A stretch of DNA of 41,565 nucleotides from Alphaproteobacteria bacterium (GCA_018000295.1 JAGNKE010000023.1:1-41565); one strand, 5' to 3'. Positions 17,529 to 26,584 are shown, counted from the first letter of the stretch. Notes: generated by a model from the sequence alone, not told the origin. A program made the numbers and translations.

Positions 17529-18386
17529 ATGAGATTGATGACCGCAGCCGATCCTGACATTTTGCCTCCCTCAGAAATAGATCCGGCATTTGCATATGTA
17601 AGGCTGGCTAAAACACCTGACGAAATCGAAGAGGCACAGCGCCTGCGCTATCAGGTTTTTTATGAGGAATTCAAGGCCAAACCCTCTCAGGCCATGCAGG
17701 TTCAAAAGCGCGATTTTGACGATTTCGATAGAATCGCCGATCATCTGATTGTCCTTTTCCGTAACCCTGAATCGAACCGAGAACAGATCGTGGGCACCTA
17801 CCGCCTGATCCGGCAGGAAATTGCCGAAAAATTCGGACGCTTTTATTCGCAGGACGAATACGACATCGCCCCTCTGATCGGCTCGGGCCAGTATCTTCTT
17901 GAACTCGGACGCTCCTGTGTGCTGGCCCCCTTCCGCACCAAGCCGATCCTCAATCTTCTGTGGCAGGGGATCGCCGATTACATCACGGGCCACAAGATAG
18001 ATCTGCTCTTCGGCTGCGCCAGTTTTTCGGGAACGGACATCAAGGCGCTCGCGCCTCAGCTCTCCTACCTGCATCATTATCACCCGACGCAGAAGGATAT
18101 TTGCCCGGTCGCCCTGCCCGACCGCTATGTGGAAATGAACATCCTGCCCCGCGAAGCCTTTAATGAAAAACGCACCTTCGTGACCCTCCCGCCCCTGATC
18201 AAGGGGTATCTGCGCCTAGGGGCAACCATCGGCGCAGGCGCCGTGATCGACGAGCAATTCAACACGACGGACGTCTGCATCGTCGTCCAAACCTCCCTGA
18301 TGACCGAGCGTTACCGCAAATATTTCGAGCGCAAAATCCAGAAAACCATGCCCGGCACATCCGGTCAGGACTCAAACGGCGAATGA
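17529..18386 (+). CDS. olsB: Ornithine N-acyltransferase (ornithine-lipid synthesis)
   Basis: GNAT-type enzyme that transfers a 3-hydroxyacyl chain from acyl carrier protein to the alpha-amino group of ornithine, making lyso-ornithine lipid. Motifs seen are LRYQVFYEEF, DFDDFDRIADHLIV, IVGTYRLIRQE, LLELGRSCVLAPFR and YLHHYHPTQKD, which match the OlsB/hemolysin-type GNAT layout. At 285 residues it is the usual length. The ATG at 17538 is an alternative start. The gene overlaps olsA by 4 nt (ATGA), giving translational coupling and a two-step pathway for membrane lipids at the inner membrane. Confidence 0.9.
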   Translation: MRLMTAADPDILPPSEIDPAFAYVRLAKTPDEIEEAQRLRYQVFYEEFKAKPSQAMQVQKRDFDDFDRIADHLIVLFRNPESNREQIVGTYRLIRQEIAEKFGRFYSQDEYDIAPLIGSGQYLLELGRSCVLAPFRTKPILNLLWQGIADYITGHKIDLLFGCASFSGTDIKALAPQLSYLHHYHPTQKDICPVALPDRYVEMNILPREAFNEKRTFVTLPPLIKGYLRLGATIGAGAVIDEQFNTTDVCIVVQTSLMTERYRKYFERKIQKTMPGTSGQDSNGE

Positions 18387-19204
18387 GAACGCTCATAGCG
18401 ATCATCAAGCTTTCGATCTTCGGCCTTCTGGTCATCATCGTCAGCCCGTTACAACTCCTCATACTCGCCGTTCATAAAGGAAAGGGGGCTTACCTTGTGC
18501 CTTGTCTTTGGCATAAGGCCATATGCGCCGTTCTGCGGATCCGCGTGCAGGTCATCGGCAAGCCGCAAACAGACGCACAAACCTTTTTCGTCAGCAATCA
18601 CATCTCCTATCTCGATATCCCGGCCATCGGCGGCCTCCTGAAGGCCTCCTTCGTGGCCAAAAAAGATGTCGAATCCTGGCCGGTCTTCGGCTTCCTCTCA
18701 AAGCTTCAGCAAACCGCCTTCATCAGCCGCTCCCGCGAAGACGCCAAAAAAGAAAAAGGCGCGCTCGATCAGATGCTCGCCGATGGCAAAAGCCTGATTC
18801 TCTTTCCCGAAGGCACCTCGACGGACGGACGGGCAGTGCTGCCTTTCAAATCGAGCCTTTTTTCCATCGCCCTGAGAGAAGGAGCGCAAAATCTTTTCAT
18901 TCAACCTTTTACGGTCAGTATGCTCTCCGTGAACGGAAAGCCACCGCAAACACAGGCTGAACGGGATATCTATGCCTGGCACATCAACATGGACACCCCA
19001 CTCCCCGCCCATCTCTGGCGATTCGCCAAGAGCAGCGGAGCCGTCATCGCCTTGCATTTTCATCTACCCATCCAAGCCAAGGATTACAACGATAGAAAAG
19101 TGCTTGCCAACCTGTGTCATGAACACGTATCCAAAGGGTTGAACACAACAAACAAAGAATCAACACACCCACCAGAGGAAAAACATGCACTTTACAGCCG
19201 ATGA
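18383..19204 (+). CDS. olsA: Lyso-ornithine lipid O-acyltransferase (PlsC family)
   Basis: 1-acyl-sn-glycerol-3-phosphate acyltransferase-like enzyme that adds the second acyl chain to lyso-ornithine lipid. An N-terminal membrane helix (LIAIIKLSIFGLLVIIVSPLQLLILAV) is followed by the catalytic NHISYLD (HX4D) and FPEGTSTDG (motif III-type) with Arg/Glu residues expected of PlsC enzymes. At 273 residues it fits the family. The start codon overlaps olsB's TGA, and its 3' end overlaps the next gene by 20 nt, so the three genes are likely one transcript. Confidence 0.9.
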   Translation: MRTLIAIIKLSIFGLLVIIVSPLQLLILAVHKGKGAYLVPCLWHKAICAVLRIRVQVIGKPQTDAQTFFVSNHISYLDIPAIGGLLKASFVAKKDVESWPVFGFLSKLQQTAFISRSREDAKKEKGALDQMLADGKSLILFPEGTSTDGRAVLPFKSSLFSIALREGAQNLFIQPFTVSMLSVNGKPPQTQAERDIYAWHINMDTPLPAHLWRFAKSSGAVIALHFHLPIQAKDYNDRKVLANLCHEHVSKGLNTTNKESTHPPEEKHALYSR

Positions 19205-19400
19205 ACTCAGAAAACTGGAAAACTATCTGGCAAAAAAGCTTAAACTTTCTGGAATTACATTGAAAAAACGTGAAAGAACGCAGGATTCAGTAGAAGTGCT
19301 GATGGATGGGGAATTTATTGGCACAATCTACAAGGATATGGATGACGGGGAAACCTCCTACGACCTTAACATCGCGATTCTTGAAATCGACCTCAAATAA
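19185..19400 (+). CDS. DUF3126-like small protein (71 aa)
   Basis: Small soluble protein resembling the alphaproteobacterial DUF3126 family: ELRKLENYLAKKL at the start, SVEVLMDGEFIGTIYKDMDDGE in the middle and YDLNIAILEIDL at the end. Function of the family is unknown to me. AGAGGA lies about 5 nt before the ATG. It overlaps the end of olsA, so it is probably translated from the ols transcript. Confidence 0.8.
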   Translation: MHFTADELRKLENYLAKKLKLSGITLKKRERTQDSVEVLMDGEFIGTIYKDMDDGETSYDLNIAILEIDLK

Positions 19401-19520
19401 ACTGCCGAAAAAACTCAATAAAATCAGGGTTTGGAAGTAAATTGCTACGATTTTTTTCTTTGCCCCCTGCCCCCAAGGTTTGTTAAAATGTTCCCACCGC
19501 GTATTTTCGGGGTTTTAGCC

Positions 19521-19988
19521 ATGAATATGGGCCGCCTTATTAGTGCGTTTATTATTGTTGTTTTCGGTGTTTTTGGCTCCCATAAAGCGCAAGCTTTGGA
19601 GATTCTTGATTTCGATAAGCCGATCCCCCCCACAGCCCAGCTGCTGATTTCTGATTTTGTGACAGCGAATCTTCACATGAATATGGAAAATTATCAAGCT
19701 GCGGAAATGGACTTGAATCGTGACAGCCTGAGCGAGTACATCTTGCGCCAGAAAAAATGCTATGGAGACGAAAAACTCTGTACGTTTCTGATATTGGCGG
19801 AAAGCCGCGGAAATATTGTCCTTTTAGGGAAGTTTAGCGCCCGGAACCTCGCCTTGGGCAATTCATACACGTTCGGGGTGCAGGATATTCTTGCATTTCA
19901 GAGCAACAACAACGATTATGGATATGATATCTTTGTTTGGGATCCGCCCACAAAAATGTATATACTGAAGAAGCAAACTGCAGGCTAG
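19521..19988 (+). CDS. Secreted protein of unknown function (155 aa)
   Basis: Not recognised. A signal peptide (MGRLISAFIIVVFGVFGSHKAQA) predicts export. The mature part is acidic with a DLNRDSLSEYILRQKKCYGDEKLC segment (two Cys) and a C-terminal FVWDPPTKMYIL that resembles small periplasmic proteins with a Asp-rich calcium-like loop. I chose the ATG at 19521, with GGGG upstream and a signal peptide that begins there; the frame extends back to 19431. It ends 4 nt before the next gene, so it probably shares a transcript with the two cysteine-rich proteins. Confidence 0.65.
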   Translation: MNMGRLISAFIIVVFGVFGSHKAQALEILDFDKPIPPTAQLLISDFVTANLHMNMENYQAAEMDLNRDSLSEYILRQKKCYGDEKLCTFLILAESRGNIVLLGKFSARNLALGNSYTFGVQDILAFQSNNNDYGYDIFVWDPPTKMYILKKQTAG

Positions 19989-19992
19989 ACTG

Positions 19993-21162
19993 ATGCTCGG
20001 TACTTCAAAAACACATACGCCCCTCTTTTTTGCGGCTTTCATGCTGTTTTTGATTGTTGTATCGCTTCCCTCGAAATCCTTTGCTGCAGCCTGTACTCCG
20101 GGGATTCCCTGCACCGGATACGATGTCAACACGGATACAACGGCCGGAACTGACCCCGGTATGAACGGCCCCAAAACAGGTCGTGCCGCCCCACATACTG
20201 GCGGTATGTGCGATGGAAACTTCATGAACCAGATTTACGCCAAAGCCTATATGGAGGCCAGCCGCGAGGTGATTATCAACGAACAGCTGATCCACAAGCC
20301 CGACAGCGTTCTGGAATATACCTGCTTCGACCAGTTTATTGCCCTGACTGCCCACAATGCTGGAATGATTTTCAGCGAAGCGGATACTTTTGACAGTCGT
20401 GAGGTTGACCTGTGTACAGGGGATGACAGTTGCGGCACCAACACGACAACCTACACCGTTAATTATGACGACGACCACCTAGATAATGTGTTGGACACTC
20501 TTCTTCTTGATACGCTTGAGGATTATATTACAAACAATTTCGATCACACATTCCTTGGTGGGGAAAGCGCTATCGACAATACCCTTGATTACAGCGCGAT
20601 TGGCGCGAACAGTTACGATTGCAGTCATATGCAGGCGGTTTGGGATATTGCGAAGTGTCGGGATTTCGGAGAGGACGATCAGTTTATCAATTTCGAGGAT
20701 CTTTCAACGCAGGATCCGCGGATTTTGCTTCAGGAATGTTCCCCCGGCATGACCCCCGGCGCGGGATCCAACTCACCGATGCCCATAACAGAAAATCCGA
20801 GATGCCCTGCGGCCGGCGGCGGTCCTTTTGCCAGCACGAATGTCACGAACGATATTATTAGGGTTGCAAATAACTGTGACTTTCTGTTTGCCGTGTATGA
20901 CGGTATGATTTTGTATTTTGAGCTTTTAATGGCGCCGAACTCAACCGTGGGATCGGTGACTTATAACTGCTCTGAGCCTATACCGACCGGCTTGACTGTC
21001 ACCCTGCGCACATACGATTATTTTGATTGGAATATGGGAACCGCTGGTAATGCACAACATTTTACTACAACCGCTGACGCAACACATGAAGATAAGTTCT
21101 GTCCGAACCCAGGTTGCTGGTATGATTATTCCTCGGATACTTGTGAACCGCCTCCGCCTTAA
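19993..21162 (+). CDS. Secreted cysteine-rich protein, paralog A (389 aa)
   Basis: Not recognised. A signal peptide (FFAAFMLFLIVVSLPSKSFAAA) is followed by an extracytoplasmic domain with about 13 cysteines. Conserved with the next gene are the block CDGNFMNQIYAKAYMEASRE / KPDSVLEYTCFD (residues ~70-110), a GGESA...NSYDCSHMQAVWDIAKC region, and a C-terminal NPGCWYDYSSDTCEP. The even Cys pattern suggests disulfides formed in the periplasm or outside. The gene starts 4 nt after the previous stop. No known domain, repeat or enzymatic motif is seen. Confidence 0.7.
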   Translation: MLGTSKTHTPLFFAAFMLFLIVVSLPSKSFAAACTPGIPCTGYDVNTDTTAGTDPGMNGPKTGRAAPHTGGMCDGNFMNQIYAKAYMEASREVIINEQLIHKPDSVLEYTCFDQFIALTAHNAGMIFSEADTFDSREVDLCTGDDSCGTNTTTYTVNYDDDHLDNVLDTLLLDTLEDYITNNFDHTFLGGESAIDNTLDYSAIGANSYDCSHMQAVWDIAKCRDFGEDDQFINFEDLSTQDPRILLQECSPGMTPGAGSNSPMPITENPRCPAAGGGPFASTNVTNDIIRVANNCDFLFAVYDGMILYFELLMAPNSTVGSVTYNCSEPIPTGLTVTLRTYDYFDWNMGTAGNAQHFTTTADATHEDKFCPNPGCWYDYSSDTCEPPPP

Positions 21163-21232
21163 GAGTTTGGTGTGTTATTTGCGAAAAAGCGCAGTTTTTG
21201 TGTAGAATATGGGAGTTAGAAGGATAAAAGAA

Positions 21233-22114
21233 ATGAGCAAGACAGTTTTAAGTGATTTTTATTATTCCAAGCTGCTATTCAGCTTTGCGCTTTGCGCCGC
21301 TGCTTTCGTACATCCAGCCTTTGTGAAAAGTGCTTTTGCAGTTGCTCCCCCTGCTATTGCCTCCACGCCGTGTGACTCAACTTACTATCAAACTTTGTCC
21401 GCCCGCGCATGGTTGGAAGCTCAAAGGGAGATAACACAAAACCAGAATTTAATACTCAAGCCGGATAGCGTACTTGAATATACCTGTTTCGATATGTTTT
21501 TGGCTGAGCTTGCCGATCACGCCGATGAGATGTTCAGCGAAACCAGCCAGTTCGGATCTCCCCTATCTACTACCAGTATGGATAACGCGCTCGAAAATCT
21601 TGTTGGGACATCCCTTCGTAACTTTGTCAGCGCCAACTTTGGTTATTACGATATGCTCGGTGGACACAGCGCCGGTGTCGGGATTAATCATACAATTCCA
21701 AGCCCTATCGCAGGGGGAACCTACACATGTGACATGATGAACCAAGTCTGGTTGGCTGCTAAGTGTATCAACTTTGCCTCCAATCCTGCAGAAGACGGGT
21801 TTTACACCTTCCAGGAATACAGTACGCAGCCGGACAAGCGCTATCTTCCAACCCGGAACTGTGCAGCCGCCCCATGGGCCGCCAATATATCTACGGCTCT
21901 GACTTCTCCACCTTGGACTCCGGATCCTATGCAAACTTACTTGGCTTTTATCGATCCTAATAACTGTGCTGCGGGGAATGCGAGTAATATTGCTATCCCT
22001 ACCGGTGTAGCTGTAACCCGCACAGCTGTGGCTCCTACCAGCTATAATGAGCACGTTTGCATTATCCCCGGCTGCCGTTATGACCCTGCCGCTCCTGGCT
22101 GTCGTCCGAACTAG
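21233..22114 (+). CDS. Secreted cysteine-rich protein, paralog B (293 aa)
   Basis: Not recognised; a shorter sister of the preceding gene. A signal peptide (SKLLFSFALCAAAFVHPAFVKSAFA) leads to a domain that starts CDSTYYQTLSARAWLEAQRE and contains KPDSVLEYTCFDMFLAEL, GGHSAGVG, YTCDMMNQVWLAAKCINF and a C-terminal IPGCRYDPAAPGCRPN. I chose the ATG at 21233 with AAGGA 8 nt upstream. It lies 70 nt after paralog A on the same strand. Several cysteines align with A and suggest a shared disulfide-stabilised fold. Confidence 0.7.
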   Translation: MSKTVLSDFYYSKLLFSFALCAAAFVHPAFVKSAFAVAPPAIASTPCDSTYYQTLSARAWLEAQREITQNQNLILKPDSVLEYTCFDMFLAELADHADEMFSETSQFGSPLSTTSMDNALENLVGTSLRNFVSANFGYYDMLGGHSAGVGINHTIPSPIAGGTYTCDMMNQVWLAAKCINFASNPAEDGFYTFQEYSTQPDKRYLPTRNCAAAPWAANISTALTSPPWTPDPMQTYLAFIDPNNCAAGNASNIAIPTGVAVTRTAVAPTSYNEHVCIIPGCRYDPAAPGCRPN

Positions 22115-22182
22115 GTTAGCCGCCTTTTCTGTGACCTTTTTATTTTTACCTGTTTGTTGATAATGGGTTTGGTTGTTTTGTT

Positions 22183-23517
22183 GTGAGCCTGTATTTTTTT
22201 ACTTTTAATCTGTTAACCCGTCATTCTGACTATTTTTTTCTTCGTCTGCTTGATAATCGTCTTAGAAAAGGCAAGGAACTCCCCGAACGCATCCATGAAA
22301 AGCAGGGTATTTCCAAGCTCGACCGCCCCCCCGGCCAGCTCGTCTGGCTCCACGCCGCCAGCATAGGGGAGGCGCAATCAGCCCTCATCCTCATCGACAG
22401 ATTGAACGAACGCACACCCGATCTGAATATCCTTGTTACAACCGGAACCGTGACCTCCGCCCGCGTTCTGGAGGACAAACTGCCCAAAAACGCCATCCAT
22501 CAATTCTACCCGCTGGACCACCCGGAATGGGTAAAGAGCTTTCTGGACAACTGGTCGCCCGATCTTGTGCTATGGCTGGAATCCGAACTCTGGCCCAATA
22601 TGCTGCATGAAATCCGTGAACGCAGGATCCCCGCCGCCCTGATCAACGCCCGAATGTCCCCGCGCTCGTACCGCCTCTGGCGTCTGGCCAGACCGCTAGC
22701 CAGACAGGCTCTGGACACGTTCGAGATCATTCTCGCGCAGACGGCGGAGGACGCAGAGCGCCTGACATCTCTCCGCGCAAAAAACATCACCGTCACGGAC
22801 AACCTGAAATACAGCGCAAAGCCCCTGACCTGCGACCCGGACCAGCGCGAAACGCTCCAAAAAGAAATCGGCAAACGCCCCCTGTGGCTCTTCGCCAGCA
22901 CCCACAAGGGCGAGGAGGAAATGGCCACCCGGCTCCATGTCATTCTGAAAAAGCACCTGCCGGGTCTCCTGACAATCATTGTCCCCCGCCATCCCGAACG
23001 CCGGGATGACATCAAAACGGCTCTGGCGGATTACGATGTGGCCGTCAGCTTCCGCGGAGAAAAGAAGCACCCACCCAACCCGCAGGACGATCTCTACATC
23101 GCCGATACGCTGGGCGAACTCGGTCTGTTTTACAGCCTCTGCCCACTGGCCTGCATCGGACGGTCCTTCAGCGACGATGGCGGCGGCGGCCATAACCCGC
23201 TGGAAGCCGCGCAACGGGGCTGCGTCGTTCTGCATGGTCCCAACATCCAGAACCTCCGGCAAATCTATGATGAAATGGATGGGTATGGCGCAGCCTTGCG
23301 CGTCGCGCACGAAAGCGCGATGACGGGAACGCTGCTCGACCTTCTCAAAGACCCCTCGCGCATAAAAGCCCTGCAGGAAAAAGGGTTACAGTTTTCCAAG
23401 GAAAAGGCGGGGGTCATCGAAAAGGTCATGAGCACTCTTGAGCCGCTGCTCCAAAAAACCGGAATCGGCACTGAGGAAAATGAAGATTTCCCGGAACCCA
23501 AAAGAACCTGCGGCTGA
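22183..23517 (+). CDS. waaA: 3-deoxy-D-manno-octulosonic acid (Kdo) transferase
   Basis: Glycosyltransferase that adds Kdo from CMP-Kdo to lipid IVA at the inner membrane. A short N-terminal anchor-like region is followed by Rossmann-like domains: WLHAASIGEAQSA, TTGTVTSARVL, FYPLDHPEWVKSFLDNW, LVLWLESELWPNML, and the C-terminal nucleotide-binding part GRSFSDDGGGGHNPLEAAQRG. At 444 residues it is close to the usual ~420-440. The start is assigned to a GTG at 22183 with only a weak Shine-Dalgarno site, so the true start may be a few codons off. It is followed after 1 nt by lpxK. Confidence 0.93.
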   Translation: MSLYFFTFNLLTRHSDYFFLRLLDNRLRKGKELPERIHEKQGISKLDRPPGQLVWLHAASIGEAQSALILIDRLNERTPDLNILVTTGTVTSARVLEDKLPKNAIHQFYPLDHPEWVKSFLDNWSPDLVLWLESELWPNMLHEIRERRIPAALINARMSPRSYRLWRLARPLARQALDTFEIILAQTAEDAERLTSLRAKNITVTDNLKYSAKPLTCDPDQRETLQKEIGKRPLWLFASTHKGEEEMATRLHVILKKHLPGLLTIIVPRHPERRDDIKTALADYDVAVSFRGEKKHPPNPQDDLYIADTLGELGLFYSLCPLACIGRSFSDDGGGGHNPLEAAQRGCVVLHGPNIQNLRQIYDEMDGYGAALRVAHESAMTGTLLDLLKDPSRIKALQEKGLQFSKEKAGVIEKVMSTLEPLLQKTGIGTEENEDFPEPKRTCG

Positions 23518-23518
23518 G

Positions 23519-24538
23519 ATGCCTCTCAAAACCCCCGCCTTCTGGTACCGCTCCGCCGACCGCCCCACAACGGCAACGGAAATCGCGCTCACACCGTTCT
23601 CCTGGATTTATGACGCCGGACGGAAAATCAGAAACAGCGGAATCAAAACCGAAAAAGCGAATATCCCCGTCCTCTGCGTCGGCAATATCGTCAGCGGCGG
23701 CAGCGGAAAAACCCCGGCTGTAAGAGCGTTAAGAGAACTATTGCGTGCGAATAATCTGTCAAAAACCCCCTTCATCCTCTCCCGCGGCTACGGAGGTACG
23801 CTTCCCGGCCCGGTTTTAGTCGATCACGACACACACAGATTTTCTGAAGTCGGAGACGAACCCCTGCTGCTGGCGAAAGAAGGACAGGTAATTATCAGCC
23901 GCAACCGCCCGGAAGGAGCCAAAATCGCCGAACGCTTCGGCGCGGACCTGATCCTGATGGATGACGGTTTTCAAAATCCGTCATTGAAGAAAAACGTCTC
24001 CTTTCTGGTTATCGATGGATCAAGTGGACTGGGTAACGGAAAGCTCCTGCCTGCAGGGCCGCTGCGTGAACCTCTGAACGAAGCTCTGGAACGAACGGAC
24101 GCGGCCATACTGATCGGCGAGGATGAGCGCGGCATTAAAAATAAAATCCCCGCGCATATCCCCGTTTTCGGCGCATCCATAAAACCGCACTTGACCCCTG
24201 ATCCTCACAAAAACTATATCGGCTTCGCCGGTTTGGGCCGCCCGGAGAAATTCAAAAAAACGCTGGAGGATTGTGGCCTGAAACTGACTGCTTTTTATGC
24301 CTTTGCCGACCACCATCCTTACACGGACGGCGATATGCAAAAACTTTTGCAGGAAGCCAATTTGAAAAAGGCCGTTCTCATTACCACCGAAAAGGACTGG
24401 GTACGCATCTCTGAAATCAGGCGGAGCCAAATTCAAACCTTGCCGATTGCGCTGGAATGGAGCGCCCCCGAGCGCCTGACAGATTTTCTCAGCAATGCTC
24501 TGGAAAATATCACAAGCAAAAAAGCGCGGGCGCCATGA
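23519..24538 (+). CDS. lpxK: Tetraacyldisaccharide 4'-kinase (lipid A synthesis)
   Basis: Phosphorylates the 4'-position of the lipid A disaccharide using ATP. The Walker A motif GNIVSGGSGKT lies at residues ~55-65, and LILMDDGFQNPS provides the metal/nucleotide Asp residues seen in LpxK. I chose the ATG at 23519, one base after the waaA stop (TGAGATG), giving 339 residues and the typical N-terminus MPLKTPAFWYR. An upstream ATG at 23480 with a GAGGA site is possible but lies inside waaA. The gene ends overlapping the next start (ATGA). Confidence 0.93.
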   Translation: MPLKTPAFWYRSADRPTTATEIALTPFSWIYDAGRKIRNSGIKTEKANIPVLCVGNIVSGGSGKTPAVRALRELLRANNLSKTPFILSRGYGGTLPGPVLVDHDTHRFSEVGDEPLLLAKEGQVIISRNRPEGAKIAERFGADLILMDDGFQNPSLKKNVSFLVIDGSSGLGNGKLLPAGPLREPLNEALERTDAAILIGEDERGIKNKIPAHIPVFGASIKPHLTPDPHKNYIGFAGLGRPEKFKKTLEDCGLKLTAFYAFADHHPYTDGDMQKLLQEANLKKAVLITTEKDWVRISEIRRSQIQTLPIALEWSAPERLTDFLSNALENITSKKARAP

Positions 24539-25434
24539 AAAAACTGCGCTATGCCCTCGAAGCCGCTCTGCTGTTCCTTCTCTTCGGAATTTTCAGGATT
24601 CTAGGACCGGAAAAGGCCTCTGCCATCGGTGGCTGGATCGGGCGCACCGTTGGCCCACGCCTCGCCGCCTCCCGCAAGGCCCGCAAGAATATCGAACGCG
24701 CCTTCCCCGAATTGTCCGCCGCACGGCAACACGAAATCCTCAAAGGAATGTGGGACAATCTGGGCCGCGTCATCGCCGAATACCCGCATCTGGAGCGCCT
24801 GAGCCGTGATTATACAATCATCACGGGCAAGGAAAATCTCGAAAGACTTTTTCAATCCGGCAGCCCCGCCGTCTTTTTCGGCGCCCATTTGGGGAACTGG
24901 GAAATCAACTGCCCAGCCTTCTATACCCAGTTCAATAAGGAAATCGACCTGACCTACCGCGAACCCAACAACCCCTGGACGGCTTCTCTCCTGAACAAGG
25001 CGAGAAGTCTGGGCGGACGTCTAAAGGGGTTCCGCAAGGCCGCGGAAAGCGGTCGCCCGATTATCGCCAGTCTGCGGAGCGGCCGTTATCTGGGCATCCT
25101 GATCGACCAGAAATATAACGAGGGCGTGTCCGTCCCCTTCTTCGGCCATCCCGCCATGACCAACCCGATTTTCGTCCAGTTGGCTCAGCGGTTCGAATGT
25201 CCGCTGATTCCCGCAAAAATCGTGCGAAAAATGGGCTGCCGCTTCGAAGGCACGATTGAACTGCCTCTGAAAACGCACGACGACAACGGACAGCCATTAC
25301 CTGTTGAAACCGTCATCGCGCAGGCGCATGAAATCATCGAAAAATGGATCAGGGAAAATCCCGAACAATGGCTGTGGCTACACCGAAGATGGCCCGACGC
25401 GAAAAAAGATCATGAAGCTCAGCAGGACTCTTGA
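24535..25434 (+). CDS. lpxL: Lipid A lauroyl-type acyltransferase (LpxL/LpxM family)
   Basis: Inner-membrane acyltransferase that adds a secondary acyl chain to lipid A or its precursor. An N-terminal helix (EAALLFLLFGIFRIL) anchors it; the catalytic HX4E motif is GAHLGNWE with His118 and Glu123. A segment KARKNIERAFPELSAARQHEILKGMWDNLGR is typical of the family. At 299 residues it is normal. The start overlaps lpxK's stop by 4 nt. Its 3' end overlaps the convergent HD-domain gene by 16 nt. Which acyl-ACP it uses cannot be told. Confidence 0.9.
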   Translation: MKKLRYALEAALLFLLFGIFRILGPEKASAIGGWIGRTVGPRLAASRKARKNIERAFPELSAARQHEILKGMWDNLGRVIAEYPHLERLSRDYTIITGKENLERLFQSGSPAVFFGAHLGNWEINCPAFYTQFNKEIDLTYREPNNPWTASLLNKARSLGGRLKGFRKAAESGRPIIASLRSGRYLGILIDQKYNEGVSVPFFGHPAMTNPIFVQLAQRFECPLIPAKIVRKMGCRFEGTIELPLKTHDDNGQPLPVETVIAQAHEIIEKWIRENPEQWLWLHRRWPDAKKDHEAQQDS

Positions 25435-26501
25435 TTCCGATACACCGCGTTTCCACGTTCGAAATCCAGCTCGACCGCCGCACGAATGGACTCATGAGGC
25501 CTTTGCGCCAGCGCCTTTCCGGCCTGTGTTAAAAACCCGCCACGGCAGATCGTATCGAAAAACTCTAGCACATCCGAGGGCCGCGCCGCCCCCTCCCCGC
25601 GTTCCTGTTTGAACTGAATCGTCTCGCACTGGGTACGCTCATAGGACACGCCTGCGGAACTCATGATATCCGCCTCGTGCAGGTACATCGCCAGAAGAGT
25701 CAGGTCTTTACGGTTCCGCAAAAAGGCGAACACCTGCCCCGCGCTGTGTTCGGATTTCCCGGAAAAATCCGAAAAATGATGATGGTAGGCGGCCTTCAGC
25801 TGGCTGAGCGGACAGGACGGATTATCCGGTCGGCTGGCATCGGTGCAAAGAACCATCGTTCGCAGAAAGGACAGCGCCCCTTCGCTCAGCCCCGCCGCCG
25901 TCAGGTAAGGCTCAGCAAGAGCGCAGGACCGTTGTTCCAGACGCCCCGGCTCGTACTGCCCGCTGCTGATGTTGCTCGACCCGTCATGTCCCAGATCGTG
26001 GATACAGGCGGCGATCATCAGCAAGACGGCTTGTTCTTTTGAAAGGGCAGAGTTGGAATGATTGACCAGTTGGCTATCCATGACAATCAGGCGGATCGCA
26101 TGGTGCAGGACTTTGCGAAAATGGGCCGTGCTGTGATAGGCAAGACGATGCGGAATTTCACCGAGAACGCTGGCGGCCAGCAGAGGTTGGACAAGGGTTA
26201 TATCCTCAGCCCCAAAACCAAGCCGCTCAAGCGCCAAAGCCACGAGCCCACTTAAAGTATAATCGGCCCCTGCATCGATAAGGGTATCGGTGCAAAAAAT
26301 ATCCTCTCCAGACTTTTTCAGACTTTTCAGGGAGTTTGCGAGGAGATCGAAACTCTTCAGCACCGCATTGTGAGAAAGACCTTGTTCGGACGGAGTGACG
26401 GACGCAAGAACAGGGCCGAGAGCCGAAAACGCCCCCGCCCAGCACGAAATCGAAGAAGCCGGATAGTTCTGTTCCAAAACACTCACGCCCGAAGAATTCA
26501 T
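25419..26501 (-). CDS. HD-domain phosphohydrolase resembling cyclic-nucleotide phosphodiesterases
   Basis: Predicted metal-dependent phosphohydrolase. The central part carries YHSTAHF (His123 and His127), IHDLGHDGSSN (His168, Asp169, His172) and a later LHEADIMSSAG Asp. The order H..H - HD..H - D matches the class I cyclic-nucleotide phosphodiesterase/HD superfamily metal site (HNxxHxxxV and HDxxHxG motifs). The N-terminal 110 residues are unlike any domain I recognise. Substrate unknown: cAMP, cGMP or a (p)ppGpp-type signal are possible. It is convergent with lpxL and divergent from the aroG leader region. The start ATG at 26501 has no strong site and is provisional. Confidence 0.7.
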   Translation of the reverse strand: MNSSGVSVLEQNYPASSISCWAGAFSALGPVLASVTPSEQGLSHNAVLKSFDLLANSLKSLKKSGEDIFCTDTLIDAGADYTLSGLVALALERLGFGAEDITLVQPLLAASVLGEIPHRLAYHSTAHFRKVLHHAIRLIVMDSQLVNHSNSALSKEQAVLLMIAACIHDLGHDGSSNISSGQYEPGRLEQRSCALAEPYLTAAGLSEGALSFLRTMVLCTDASRPDNPSCPLSQLKAAYHHHFSDFSGKSEHSAGQVFAFLRNRKDLTLLAMYLHEADIMSSAGVSYERTQCETIQFKQERGEGAARPSDVLEFFDTICRGGFLTQAGKALAQRPHESIRAAVELDFERGNAVYRNQESC

Positions 26502-26516
26502 AATAAGGATAAAAAA

Positions 26517-26573
26517 ATGAAATTGTTAAAATTCATCAATAAGTTATACCGCCAACCCCTGAAAAAAGTCTGA
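26517..26573 (+). CDS. Possible 18-aa leader peptide upstream of DAHP synthase
   Basis: A short frame reads MKLLKFINKLYRQPLKKV and starts with ATG preceded by AAGGA about 8 nt upstream. It lies about 115 bp before the DAHP synthase and just before a terminator-like hairpin. It contains one Phe and one Tyr but no run of an aromatic residue, so a classical attenuator is not clear. It could instead be a small amphipathic cationic peptide in its own right. Confidence 0.4.
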   Translation: MKLLKFINKLYRQPLKKV

Positions 26574-26584
26574 ACAAAACGGGT

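Noticed and set aside
20005..20478. 157-codon antisense frame over paralog A
   Set aside because: It lacks a ribosome binding site, and the opposite strand has an obvious signal peptide and paralog.
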